From positions 1-25,060 of the forward strand of contig JAEDCX010000032.1 in the NCBI GenBank assembly GCA_016293925.1: DNA of 25,060 nt. The letters are read 5' to 3'. The notes beneath the pieces were generated by a model, which saw nothing but the letters and a program-made list of their open reading frames with translations, was not told the origin of the DNA and made no database searches. Shown here piece after piece: positions 1 through 7,684 of this stretch. The stretch is from Lachnospiraceae bacterium (GTDB lineage: Bacteria; Bacillota; Clostridia; Lachnospirales; Lachnospiraceae). A program made the translations under genes and the position numbers. Every line of letters starts with the position of its first letter. Within the stretch, counting starts at the first letter, position 1.

Positions 1-2736
1 GACGAGGACGATTTCGAGGACGAGGACGATGAATTAGAGGAAGCATTGGTTCTCCCACCGCAGAAGCAGGTGGCTTCCAAAACGGCTGCAGAGGTGGTCG
101 CTGGAGCGAAAGAAGTGCGTCAAGCCGCAGATACGGAGAGACAGAAGCGGAAATTTGGACCGATGGAGATCGGTATGCTGGTTGGAGGAGTTGCGATAGC
201 GGCAGTCCTGGTGTTCCTCCTGGTGAATATGTTTGGGGGCAGAAAAGCAACCGGACAGCAGGTTTCACAAAGCGGTTTTTCCGCGGATACACTGATTGCG
301 GTTCAGTCCATCGGCAATGAGGGAATCGCCTCGGTAGCAAACCGCGCGGAACAGGAACTGGCAGAACAGCTGGCCCAGGAGCAGGAAAACCAGAATCTGC
401 CGGTTGTGACCGAACCCGGGCCGGAGGAGGAGCCTGTGGAAGAGAAGCAGGATATCTACGCTACGCTGAACCTGACTTCCATAGAGAAGGATCTGAAGAT
501 CAAATTCATGAATGCGAAGACCCGCAAGCTGATTGCAGGAGTTGCCTTCGTGGTGGATCTGGAATCCAAAGACGGACAGAAGTATTCTTTTTCGGATGAG
601 AACAAAGACGGTATCCTACATAAAACCGACCTGAAACCGGGAACCTATAAGGTAAAGGTGCAGGCTGTGGATGGGTATACCTTTGATAAGAATTCCTACA
701 GTATCGTGATCAAGGATCAGATTGACTATGCCGAGGTCGATGTGACGGGGGAGGTAAAGACCGAGAATGAGGTGGACTCCTCCAAGGAGGATACCGCTCA
801 GAAGGAAGAGCAGGAGGTTGTTCTGAAGGACACTGTGGAATGGGTGGAATCTACGAAGACTCCGCTGAACGGCGGTTCTGCATATCGGGAGATTGATAAG
901 AATAAGATTGTGAACCCAGAAACGGTGGTGGCCATAGGGAATCGGGGCTCCGGAAGCGGATATCTGCTCATGACGGAGCTTACGGATAACTATGTGACGG
1001 GTGTAAGTATATCCGCAAACGGCGGAAGCACTGATTTGTCGCTGAATGACACCGTGACGCTGACTGCAACCGTAAGCGGCGTGGGCGAGGAATGTCCCAC
1101 AACCGTTACCTGGTCAAGTTCTGATCAGACTCTTGCAACTGTAACGGATGGCACTGTGAAGATGATCAGTGAGGTAGAGACCGATACGCAGATTACGATT
1201 ACGGCCACATCAACCGGTTACGCCCAGGACGGAGAGAACCATATTTCCGAAACCTTCACCGTTACGCTGAAGGCAAAAACCGTGACTCCGGTCTATGCAG
1301 TTGCAGTAACATTGAATCCGGCATCCGGTAATCTTACGGTTGGCGCAGAGATGACGCTAACTGCTACCCTGGAGTATGACGATAACAGTTCTGTGAACGG
1401 CGCGACAACCGGAAAGGTTACGTTTGCTTCTTCCGACGACACCATCGCGACGGTTACTCCGGAAGGTGTTGTGACAGCCAAGAAGGCCGGTGAAGTGACG
1501 ATTACCGTAACCAGCCTGGAACAGGATGCGCAGGGAGGATATCCCAAGGCGGACTGTGTCGTCCGGGTTGGGAATGCCTCTGTGTCCGTTACGATAGAGG
1601 AGAAGAAGCTGATCTATATGAATCAGCCCATGAATATTGCTGCTACCGTTACCATCAACGGTGTGTCAACGAAAATTGACGGTTCTGCCGGCACGGAGGG
1701 GCTCGTGACATGGACGAGTTCCGCCCCGGACATTGCGACGGTAGATACAGCCACCGGATTGATTCAGCCGGTGAAAAAAGGAACCTTTACCCTGACAGCG
1801 ACATCCGTGGCGAAGAATGCAGAGGGCAAAACCGTTTCCGCATCCTGTACGGTAACGGTGATGACGGATCCGAAGACAGATACAACCACGCCGCTGAAGG
1901 ATGAGTCCGGCAATCAGATATACATTCTGAAGGATAATGCATATGTAGAGGCGGTCAGCGCGGATTATTTTACTGCGGCGAAATTCTATATCAAGGGTGA
2001 GGTACAGTACCTGTACACCGGCTGGCAGGTGTTCGGTGATTACACTTATTTCTACGACAAATCGGGGAACATGGTCACCGGAGAACAGGTCATCAACGGA
2101 GTGAAGTATACATTCCGGGAGGATGGAAGGCTGGATACCGGCAATGCTGTTCTGGGAATTGACGTGTCCAGATACAACGGAACCATCAATTGGACCAAGG
2201 TGAAGGAATCCGGCGTGAATTTCGTCATCATCCGCTGCGGATACAGAGGTTCCACGCAGGGCGCGCTGGTAGAGGATCTGAATTTCAAAACCAATATCAA
2301 GGGTGCCACGGAGGCAGGACTGAAGGTGGGTGTCTACTTCTTCTCCCAGGCGATTACCGAGGTAGAAGCGGTGGAGGAGGCATCCATGGTACTGAGTCTG
2401 GTCAAGGGATATAAGCTTGCATACCCGATTTTCATCGATACGGAGCCCAGCGGCGGACGTGGCGACAAGATGAACGCGGGGCAGAGAACAAAGGTGTGTA
2501 AGGCGTTCTGCCAGACGATCCAGAATGCCGGGTATTCCGCAGGCATTTATGCTTCCAAGTACTATTTTAACAACAACCTCATTGCTAGTCAGTTATCGGC
2601 TTACAAGATCTGGGTTGCACAATATAATACAACCTGTACCTATGCGGGCAAATATGATATGTGGCAATTCTCTTCCACCGGCAATATCAGTGGAATCAGC
2701 GGCAATGTTGATCTGAATTACAGTTATGGATTATAA
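1..2736 (+). CDS. GH25 muramidase with Big_2 repeats, membrane-anchored (5' partial)
   Basis: Residues are numbered from the first codon in the window. The reading frame is open from base 1, so the TTG at 46 is not the start and the true start lies upstream. Visible order: an acidic Asp/Glu run (1-14), a transmembrane helix (about 56-78) after basic residues, so the protein is type II with an acidic cytoplasmic tail; a SpaA/prealbumin-like beta domain (about 150-250); three Big_2 Ig-like domains (about 332-424, 432-522, 526-621); aromatic cell-wall-binding-type repeats (about 667-713); and a C-terminal GH25 domain (716-911). The four expected GH25 acidic residues are present: D721 in GIDVSRY, D813 and E815 in FIDTE, D904 in NVDLNY. 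GH25 enzymes cleave the MurNAc-GlcNAc bond of peptidoglycan; here the catalytic domain would face the wall. It lies 24 bases before rmlB, apparently in the same operon. Family is certain; its role in the polysaccharide pathway is inferred. Confidence 0.93.
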   Translation, partial: DEDDFEDEDDELEEALVLPPQKQVASKTAAEVVAGAKEVRQAADTERQKRKFGPMEIGMLVGGVAIAAVLVFLLVNMFGGRKATGQQVSQSGFSADTLIAVQSIGNEGIASVANRAEQELAEQLAQEQENQNLPVVTEPGPEEEPVEEKQDIYATLNLTSIEKDLKIKFMNAKTRKLIAGVAFVVDLESKDGQKYSFSDENKDGILHKTDLKPGTYKVKVQAVDGYTFDKNSYSIVIKDQIDYAEVDVTGEVKTENEVDSSKEDTAQKEEQEVVLKDTVEWVESTKTPLNGGSAYREIDKNKIVNPETVVAIGNRGSGSGYLLMTELTDNYVTGVSISANGGSTDLSLNDTVTLTATVSGVGEECPTTVTWSSSDQTLATVTDGTVKMISEVETDTQITITATSTGYAQDGENHISETFTVTLKAKTVTPVYAVAVTLNPASGNLTVGAEMTLTATLEYDDNSSVNGATTGKVTFASSDDTIATVTPEGVVTAKKAGEVTITVTSLEQDAQGGYPKADCVVRVGNASVSVTIEEKKLIYMNQPMNIAATVTINGVSTKIDGSAGTEGLVTWTSSAPDIATVDTATGLIQPVKKGTFTLTATSVAKNAEGKTVSASCTVTVMTDPKTDTTTPLKDESGNQIYILKDNAYVEAVSADYFTAAKFYIKGEVQYLYTGWQVFGDYTYFYDKSGNMVTGEQVINGVKYTFREDGRLDTGNAVLGIDVSRYNGTINWTKVKESGVNFVIIRCGYRGSTQGALVEDLNFKTNIKGATEAGLKVGVYFFSQAITEVEAVEEASMVLSLVKGYKLAYPIFIDTEPSGGRGDKMNAGQRTKVCKAFCQTIQNAGYSAGIYASKYYFNNNLIASQLSAYKIWVAQYNTTCTYAGKYDMWQFSSTGNISGISGNVDLNYSYGL

Positions 2737-2760
2737 TTTATGGCGAAGGAGACAGGAAAC

Positions 2761-3837
2761 ATGAGAACTTATCTGGTAACGGGAGGAGCAGGATTCATCG
2801 GATCCAATTATATTCATTACATGTTCAAAAAGTATGATCAGGAGATCCGAATCATTAATGTGGATGCACTCACATATGCCGGCAATCTGGAGAATCTGAA
2901 GGATATCGAAGGGCGTGACAATTATACATTTGTACATGCCAATATCTGTGACAAAGAAGCGATCAGCCGGATTTTTGCCGAGAATGATATTGACAGAGTG
3001 GTTCATTTCGCGGCGGAGAGCCATGTGGACAGAAGCATCCGGAATCCGGAGGTATTCGTACAGACCAATGTGCTGGGAACCGCGGTGATGCTGAACTGCG
3101 CGAAAGCAGCCTGGGAACTGCCGGACGGAACATTTAAGGAGGATAAGAAATTCCTGCATGTTTCTACGGATGAGGTATACGGATCCCTGGAGAATGACGG
3201 AGAATTCTTCTATGAGACAACTCCGTATGCGCCCCATTCCCCCTATTCAGCAAGCAAGGCTAGTTCCGATATGCTGGTGAAAGCGTATATGGATACCTAC
3301 CATTTCCCGGCAAATATAACCAATTGTTCCAACAACTACGGTCCTTATCAGTTCCCGGAGAAACTGATCCCCCTGATCATCAACAATGCGCTTCAGGGCA
3401 AGAAATTACCGGTATACGGGGATGGTAAGAATGTGCGTGACTGGCTGTATGTAGAAGATCATGCTAAGGCAATCGATATGGTGCAGGAGAAAGGGCGACT
3501 CTTTGAAACATACAATATCGGCGGCCACAATGAGAAGCAGAATATTGAGATTATTCATATCATCATCGATACGCTGCAGGAGATGCTCTCGGATGATGAT
3601 CCGAGGAAGAAACTGGTGTCCGAAGACCTGATTACCTATGTGGAGGATCGGAAAGGGCATGACAGAAGATATGCCATCGCACCCGATAAAATCAAGGCAG
3701 AGATCGGGTGGGAGCCGGAAACATATTTCAAAGACGGTATCAGACGGACCATTCAATGGTTCTTTGAGCATGAGGACTGGATGAAAAATGTAACCAGCGG
3801 AGAATACCAGAAGTATTACGAACAGATGTATCAATAA
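2761..3837 (+). CDS. rmlB: dTDP-glucose 4,6-dehydratase RmlB
   Basis: Converts dTDP-glucose to dTDP-4-keto-6-deoxyglucose, the second step of dTDP-L-rhamnose synthesis in the cytosol. The 358-residue product is full family length. It has the Rossmann NAD motif TGGAGFIG (7-14), the TDEVYG motif carrying the catalytic Thr-Asp-Glu (136-141) and the YSASK Tyr/Lys pair of extended short-chain dehydrogenases (Y162, K166). The frame is also open from an ATG at 2740, but that has no ribosome binding site; AAGGAG at 2746-2751 lies 9 bases before the ATG at 2761, so I choose 2761. The assignment as RmlB rather than another sugar-nucleotide dehydratase rests on the motifs and on rmlA and rmlC nearby. 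Confidence 0.96.
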   Translation: MRTYLVTGGAGFIGSNYIHYMFKKYDQEIRIINVDALTYAGNLENLKDIEGRDNYTFVHANICDKEAISRIFAENDIDRVVHFAAESHVDRSIRNPEVFVQTNVLGTAVMLNCAKAAWELPDGTFKEDKKFLHVSTDEVYGSLENDGEFFYETTPYAPHSPYSASKASSDMLVKAYMDTYHFPANITNCSNNYGPYQFPEKLIPLIINNALQGKKLPVYGDGKNVRDWLYVEDHAKAIDMVQEKGRLFETYNIGGHNEKQNIEIIHIIIDTLQEMLSDDDPRKKLVSEDLITYVEDRKGHDRRYAIAPDKIKAEIGWEPETYFKDGIRRTIQWFFEHEDWMKNVTSGEYQKYYEQMYQ

Positions 3838-3845
3838 GGAGTCAG

Positions 3846-3870
3846 ATGGGGACGGTAACACCGTTCCCAT
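3846..3870 (+). promoter_or_regulatory. Intercistronic hairpin between rmlB and rmlA
   Basis: An 11-bp stem (3846-3856 with 3860-3870, one G-U pair) closes a 3-base loop in the 91-base gap between rmlB and rmlA. No T-run follows, so it is not a normal intrinsic terminator. It could stabilise or process the mRNA or cause partial termination; function is inferred. Confidence 0.5.
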
Positions 3871-3928
3871 TCAGTGCGTTTATCGATAGCCGCATGCCGG
3901 CGGCAAAAAGCAGAAAAGGAGCATTTAC

Positions 3929-4798
3929 ATGAAAGGAATTATTTTGGCCGGAGGTTCCGGTACAAGACTGTATCCGCTAACCAAGGCAATCTCAAAACAG
4001 ATTATGCCTGTTTACGACAAACCGATGATCTACTATCCGCTGTCTATCCTGATGCTGGCGGGGATCCGAGAGATTCTGATCATATCAACGCCTCGTGATC
4101 TTCCTGTGTTCCGGGAGTTATTCGGAACCGGGGAACAGCTGGGACTCCGGATGGAATATGCGGTGCAGGAGACGCCGAGAGGACTTGCGGATGCATTTAT
4201 CATCGGCGCGGATTTCATCGGCAGTGACAGTGTTGCGTTGGTTCTGGGAGATAATATTTTCTATGGACAGAGTTTCTCCAAAGTTCTCCAGAATGTAGCG
4301 GCAAGAACAAGCGGCGCCACTATTTTCGGATATTATGTCAGAGACCCGAGAGAGTACGGCGTTGTGGAATTCGATCAGAACGGGGTAGCGATTTCCATTG
4401 AGGAAAAGCCTGCCAATCCGAAGAGCAATTATGCTGTTCCGGGATTGTATTTCTATGACAACGATGTGGTGGAGATTGCGAAAAACGTGAAACCGAGTGC
4501 CCGTGGGGAACTGGAGATCACGAGCATCAACAACGAATATCTGAGACGAGGAACCCTCCATGTGGAGACTCTGGGACGTGGATTTGCGTGGCTGGACACC
4601 GGTAATCATGATTCGCTTCTCGATGCTGCGGATTTCGTTGCCGCATTCCAGAAGCGGCAGGGATTGTATATCTCCTGTATTGAAGAGATTGCGTACAAGA
4701 GAGGCTTTATCACCAAGGAACAGCTGCTGAAGCTGGCAGAGCCGTTGATGAAGACCGATTATGGCAAATATATGGTAGAGGTTGCGAATGGACTCTAA
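3929..4798 (+). CDS. rmlA: Glucose-1-phosphate thymidylyltransferase RmlA
   Basis: Makes dTDP-glucose from dTTP and glucose-1-phosphate, the first step of dTDP-rhamnose synthesis. The 289-residue length is standard for the family. Visible motifs: nucleotide-binding GGSGTRLYPLT (8-18), LGDN (106-109), EEKP (158-161) and GELEIT (193-198). AAAGGAG at 3915-3921 sits 7 bases before the ATG. The gene follows rmlB after a gap holding a hairpin, and its last 11 bases overlap the start of the next gene, so the two are probably translationally coupled. The phosphoglucomutase encoded at 15261 could supply its substrate. Confidence 0.97.
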   Translation: MKGIILAGGSGTRLYPLTKAISKQIMPVYDKPMIYYPLSILMLAGIREILIISTPRDLPVFRELFGTGEQLGLRMEYAVQETPRGLADAFIIGADFIGSDSVALVLGDNIFYGQSFSKVLQNVAARTSGATIFGYYVRDPREYGVVEFDQNGVAISIEEKPANPKSNYAVPGLYFYDNDVVEIAKNVKPSARGELEITSINNEYLRRGTLHVETLGRGFAWLDTGNHDSLLDAADFVAAFQKRQGLYISCIEEIAYKRGFITKEQLLKLAEPLMKTDYGKYMVEVANGL

Positions 4799-6065
4799 AA
4801 TCAAGCAGAAAGCAATTCTGATCTGTGTTGTGCTGCTCCTGCTCCTGGGTACGGGAATCGTCATTGTGAATTACAGAAACGGCAATCTGACTTCGGGCAG
4901 AAGAGCAGATACAGCCCGGACGGAAGAAGGGAGTCAGACGGAGGCCGGGAATCAGGGAGAACATGCGGAAGAACCGGATGCAGAGTCCCTAAAGGATTTT
5001 CTGAAAGACCCATCTTTTTTTAACCGGGAGGAACTGGAACCGGTGAAGCCGGAGACGGTGGATGCGGTCAGGGTAACATTGTCCTGTCATTCCAGTTACC
5101 GGGATCTGCGGGTGCAGATTGTGGATCCGCAGGGTGAATTGGTTACCGGGATCCCGTTCGAAGTCCTTCTGAACGGCAAGGACAGGTATGCGGATCAGGA
5201 TAAGGATGGATTCATCTGGATCCGTGGACTGTCTGCAGGGGACTATTCCATTGAACTTGCCGAGGTGGAGGGCTTCCGAGTACCGCTTGTTCCCGTGAAG
5301 GTGCAGGTAACGGATACCATCGCATTTCGCTACATCAGTGATATTGCACTGATGATCCGGCAGGAGAGTGAGATCAATGTGGGTGCGGAGGACTCCGGCT
5401 CTCATCATTCGGATGCCGATGAGACGGCACCGATTGAGATCCTTCCGAGGGAGGAAGGGGTTACCCTCGGCGTGGATGTTTCATCTCGGAACGGAGAGAT
5501 TGACTGGACCAAAGTACAGGCGTCGGGAGTGGAATTTGCATACATTCGATGCGGCTATCGTGGTATGACAACGGGGGAACTGATTGAAGATGCCATGTTC
5601 CGTCGGAATGTAAAGGATGCCATGGCAGTCGGAATCAAGGTCGGTATATACATATCCAGTCAGGCGATAACGGAACTGGAAGCCGTAGAGGAAGCCAGCA
5701 TGGCGATCTGCCTTGCAAGGGAATATGCGGTAACCTATCCGGTGTTTATCGAAATGGAGAGTTCCATGGGACAGGACGGAAGAGAGAGCCGGGCGGACGG
5801 ACTGGATCGGGATACCAGAACCGCTGTAATCGCCGCCTTTTGTGAGACCATGGAAAATGCAGGATACCGTACCGGTGTGATGGCAACCGCATCCTGGCTT
5901 GACAAAGAGATCGAGATGCGGTCATTGAATAAGTTTTATGTTTATCTTGGGGAATACCGTGCAAAGCCCACTTACGAGGGAACGTATGTATTCTGGCGCT
6001 ATACGGAAGATGCCTGGATTGAAGGCATCAGCGGCCGCACTGCCGTGGTGGCAGGGTATTATTAG
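4788..6065 (+). CDS. Membrane-anchored GH25-like protein, probably catalytically impaired
   Basis: Paralogue of the GH25 protein at the window start but without the Big_2 repeats. Order in 425 residues: one transmembrane helix (about 8-28), an acidic linker, a SpaA/prealbumin-like domain (about 93-195) and a GH25 domain (226-425). By eye, well over half of the residues in the first half of the GH25 domain match the upstream paralogue. The first catalytic Asp is kept (D230), but FIDTE has become FIEME (E322 replaces the Asp, E324 kept) and the C-terminal Asp of NVDLNY is replaced by Ala (A419). It may therefore bind glycan strands rather than cut them (inference). The start is the ATG at 4788, 6 bases after TAGAGG (4776-4781); a TTG at 4782 is in frame but less likely. 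It overlaps rmlA by 11 bases and lies 30 bases before rmlC, an unusual place for a lysozyme-like gene. Confidence 0.88.
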   Translation: MDSKIKQKAILICVVLLLLLGTGIVIVNYRNGNLTSGRRADTARTEEGSQTEAGNQGEHAEEPDAESLKDFLKDPSFFNREELEPVKPETVDAVRVTLSCHSSYRDLRVQIVDPQGELVTGIPFEVLLNGKDRYADQDKDGFIWIRGLSAGDYSIELAEVEGFRVPLVPVKVQVTDTIAFRYISDIALMIRQESEINVGAEDSGSHHSDADETAPIEILPREEGVTLGVDVSSRNGEIDWTKVQASGVEFAYIRCGYRGMTTGELIEDAMFRRNVKDAMAVGIKVGIYISSQAITELEAVEEASMAICLAREYAVTYPVFIEMESSMGQDGRESRADGLDRDTRTAVIAAFCETMENAGYRTGVMATASWLDKEIEMRSLNKFYVYLGEYRAKPTYEGTYVFWRYTEDAWIEGISGRTAVVAGYY

Positions 6066-6095
6066 GGATGATGAAAAGGATGAGGAGACAATCAA

Positions 6096-6656
6096 ATGGG
6101 TAAAATAACAGTTGAAACATGTGAGATTGAAGGATTGAAGATCATTACGCCTGAGGTGCACGGAGATGCGCGTGGATATTTCATGGAAGTATATAACTTC
6201 AATGATTTTAAGGAGGCTGGGATCGATCAGGTATTCGTGCAGGATAACCAGTCCGCATCCAAACGGGGCGTACTGAGGGGCTTGCATTTCCAGATTCAGT
6301 ATCCCCAGGCAAAACTGGTGCGCGTCGTATCCGGAGAGGTCTTCGATGTGGCAGTGGATCTGAGAAAAGGATCTGCTACATACGGGAAGTGGCACGGAGT
6401 ACGTCTGTCTGCGGAGAACAAGAAGCAGTTTTTCATACCGCAGGGCTTCGCACACGGTTTTGTGGTACTGTCTGACTATGCGGAATTTGCGTACAAATGC
6501 ACTGATTTTTATCATCCGAACGATGAAGGCGGTCTCCTGTGGAGCGATCCGGACATCGGCGTGGAATGGCCCATTCCGGAAGGTATGGAGCTGATCCTCT
6601 CCGAAAAGGATACGAAATGGCCGGGCATCAAAGAGTACACGGAGAACAGAGAATAA
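6096..6656 (+). CDS. rmlC: dTDP-4-dehydrorhamnose 3,5-epimerase RmlC
   Basis: Double epimerase giving dTDP-4-keto-L-rhamnose, third step of the rhamnose nucleotide pathway. At 186 residues it is the usual length for this cupin enzyme. Visible: RGVLRGLHFQ with the active-site His (H64), the FIPQGFAHGF signature (113-122) and the following conserved Tyr region (about 127-133). GAGGAG at 6082-6087 lies 8 bases before the ATG. The stop codon directly abuts the ATG of the permease gene (TAAATG), so rhamnose supply and export are transcribed and probably translated together. The final reductase, RmlD, is not encoded in the window. Confidence 0.96.
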   Translation: MGKITVETCEIEGLKIITPEVHGDARGYFMEVYNFNDFKEAGIDQVFVQDNQSASKRGVLRGLHFQIQYPQAKLVRVVSGEVFDVAVDLRKGSATYGKWHGVRLSAENKKQFFIPQGFAHGFVVLSDYAEFAYKCTDFYHPNDEGGLLWSDPDIGVEWPIPEGMELILSEKDTKWPGIKEYTENRE

Positions 6657-7655
6657 ATGACTCGTCAATGGAAATCGAAACCAATCATTATCACAATTGT
6701 GCTGGCATTGCTGCTCACCATGGCAGTGGTGCTGGTGATACATGAGAATCCTTTTGCCGATCCCAAGGAGGAGCTGGTCAAAAAAATTGTGGCCTGCGGA
6801 ATCATTGCGTTGGGCGGGGTCTTTTTCGTGGTGAAGTACGATAAGCTGATTACGTTGCCGGTGGAACTGTTTCAGAACAGACGTCTGATCTGGAAACTTG
6901 CCAGAAATGATTTCAAAACCAGATATGCAGGATCCTGGATGGGAATGGTGTGGGCCTTCGTGCAGCCGGTGGTCACGATTGCACTGTACTATTTTGTGTT
7001 CGAGGTAGTATTCACTTCCCGCGCGCAGTTGGTGGCAGGCGGAATCCAAACCCCCTATGTGTTGTGGCTGACGGCCGGACTGGTTCCGTGGTTTTTCTTC
7101 TCCGAAGCGATCAACAACGGAACCAATGCGCTGCTGGAATACAATTACCTTGTGAAAAAAGTAGTGTTTAAGATCAGTATACTACCGATTATCAAGGTTA
7201 TTGCTGCCAGTTTTATCCATTGCTTCTTTGTAGTATTTATGCTGATTATGTATTTTCTGTACGGATATCCGTTGGATGCGTATCTGCTGCAGATCATCTA
7301 TTACAGTTTATGCATGTTCCTGCTGGTGCTGGCACTCAGCTATTCCACCTGCGCCATCGTGGTTTTTTTCCGGGATCTGGGGCAGATTATTAACATTTTT
7401 CTGCAGGTCGGTATGTGGGCTACGCCCATATTGTGGAATATCAATACATTTCAGCAGCCGGTGGTACAGTTTATTCTGAAACTGAATCCGGTTTTCTATA
7501 TCGTGAACGGATATCGTAGTGCTCTTTTTGAGAAAACATGGTTCTGGGAGGATTTCTATTCCACCATGTATTTCTGGATCTTCACGGCGGTATTGTTTGG
7601 AATCGGCACATTGATCTTCAAGAAACTGAAGGTTCATTTTGCAGATGTGCTGTAG
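6657..7655 (+). CDS. ABC polysaccharide exporter permease (Wzm/TagG-type) with N-terminal membrane extension
   Basis: Membrane subunit of an ABC-2 exporter that moves undecaprenyl-linked polysaccharide across the membrane. The family signature is clear from about residue 72 on: a polar amphipathic segment with LARNDFKTRYAGS (81-93), then MVWAFVQP and about six hydrophobic segments ending near 320. The protein is 332 residues, some 60-70 longer than typical Wzm/TagG; the extra N-terminus holds two further hydrophobic helices (about 9-28 and 42-59). The start is fixed by the TAAATG junction with rmlC. The ATPase gene follows after 29 bases. Substrate specificity cannot be read from the sequence; rhamnose-containing polysaccharide is inferred from neighbours. 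Confidence 0.93.
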   Translation: MTRQWKSKPIIITIVLALLLTMAVVLVIHENPFADPKEELVKKIVACGIIALGGVFFVVKYDKLITLPVELFQNRRLIWKLARNDFKTRYAGSWMGMVWAFVQPVVTIALYYFVFEVVFTSRAQLVAGGIQTPYVLWLTAGLVPWFFFSEAINNGTNALLEYNYLVKKVVFKISILPIIKVIAASFIHCFFVVFMLIMYFLYGYPLDAYLLQIIYYSLCMFLLVLALSYSTCAIVVFFRDLGQIINIFLQVGMWATPILWNINTFQQPVVQFILKLNPVFYIVNGYRSALFEKTWFWEDFYSTMYFWIFTAVLFGIGTLIFKKLKVHFADVL

Positions 7656-7684
7656 CATTAAGGTATGTACGGAAGGAGACCTAT

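Noticed and set aside
1..6065. GH25 genes as a prophage lysis module
   Set aside because: Both are membrane-anchored with SpaA-like or Big_2 domains, sit in a polysaccharide operon, and no holin, portal, tail or integrase gene is present.
7538..7684. Upstream extension of the Wzt-type ATPase frame
   Set aside because: It overlaps the permease gene by over 100 bases and has no ribosome site; the ATG at 7685 has a well-spaced AAGGAG.
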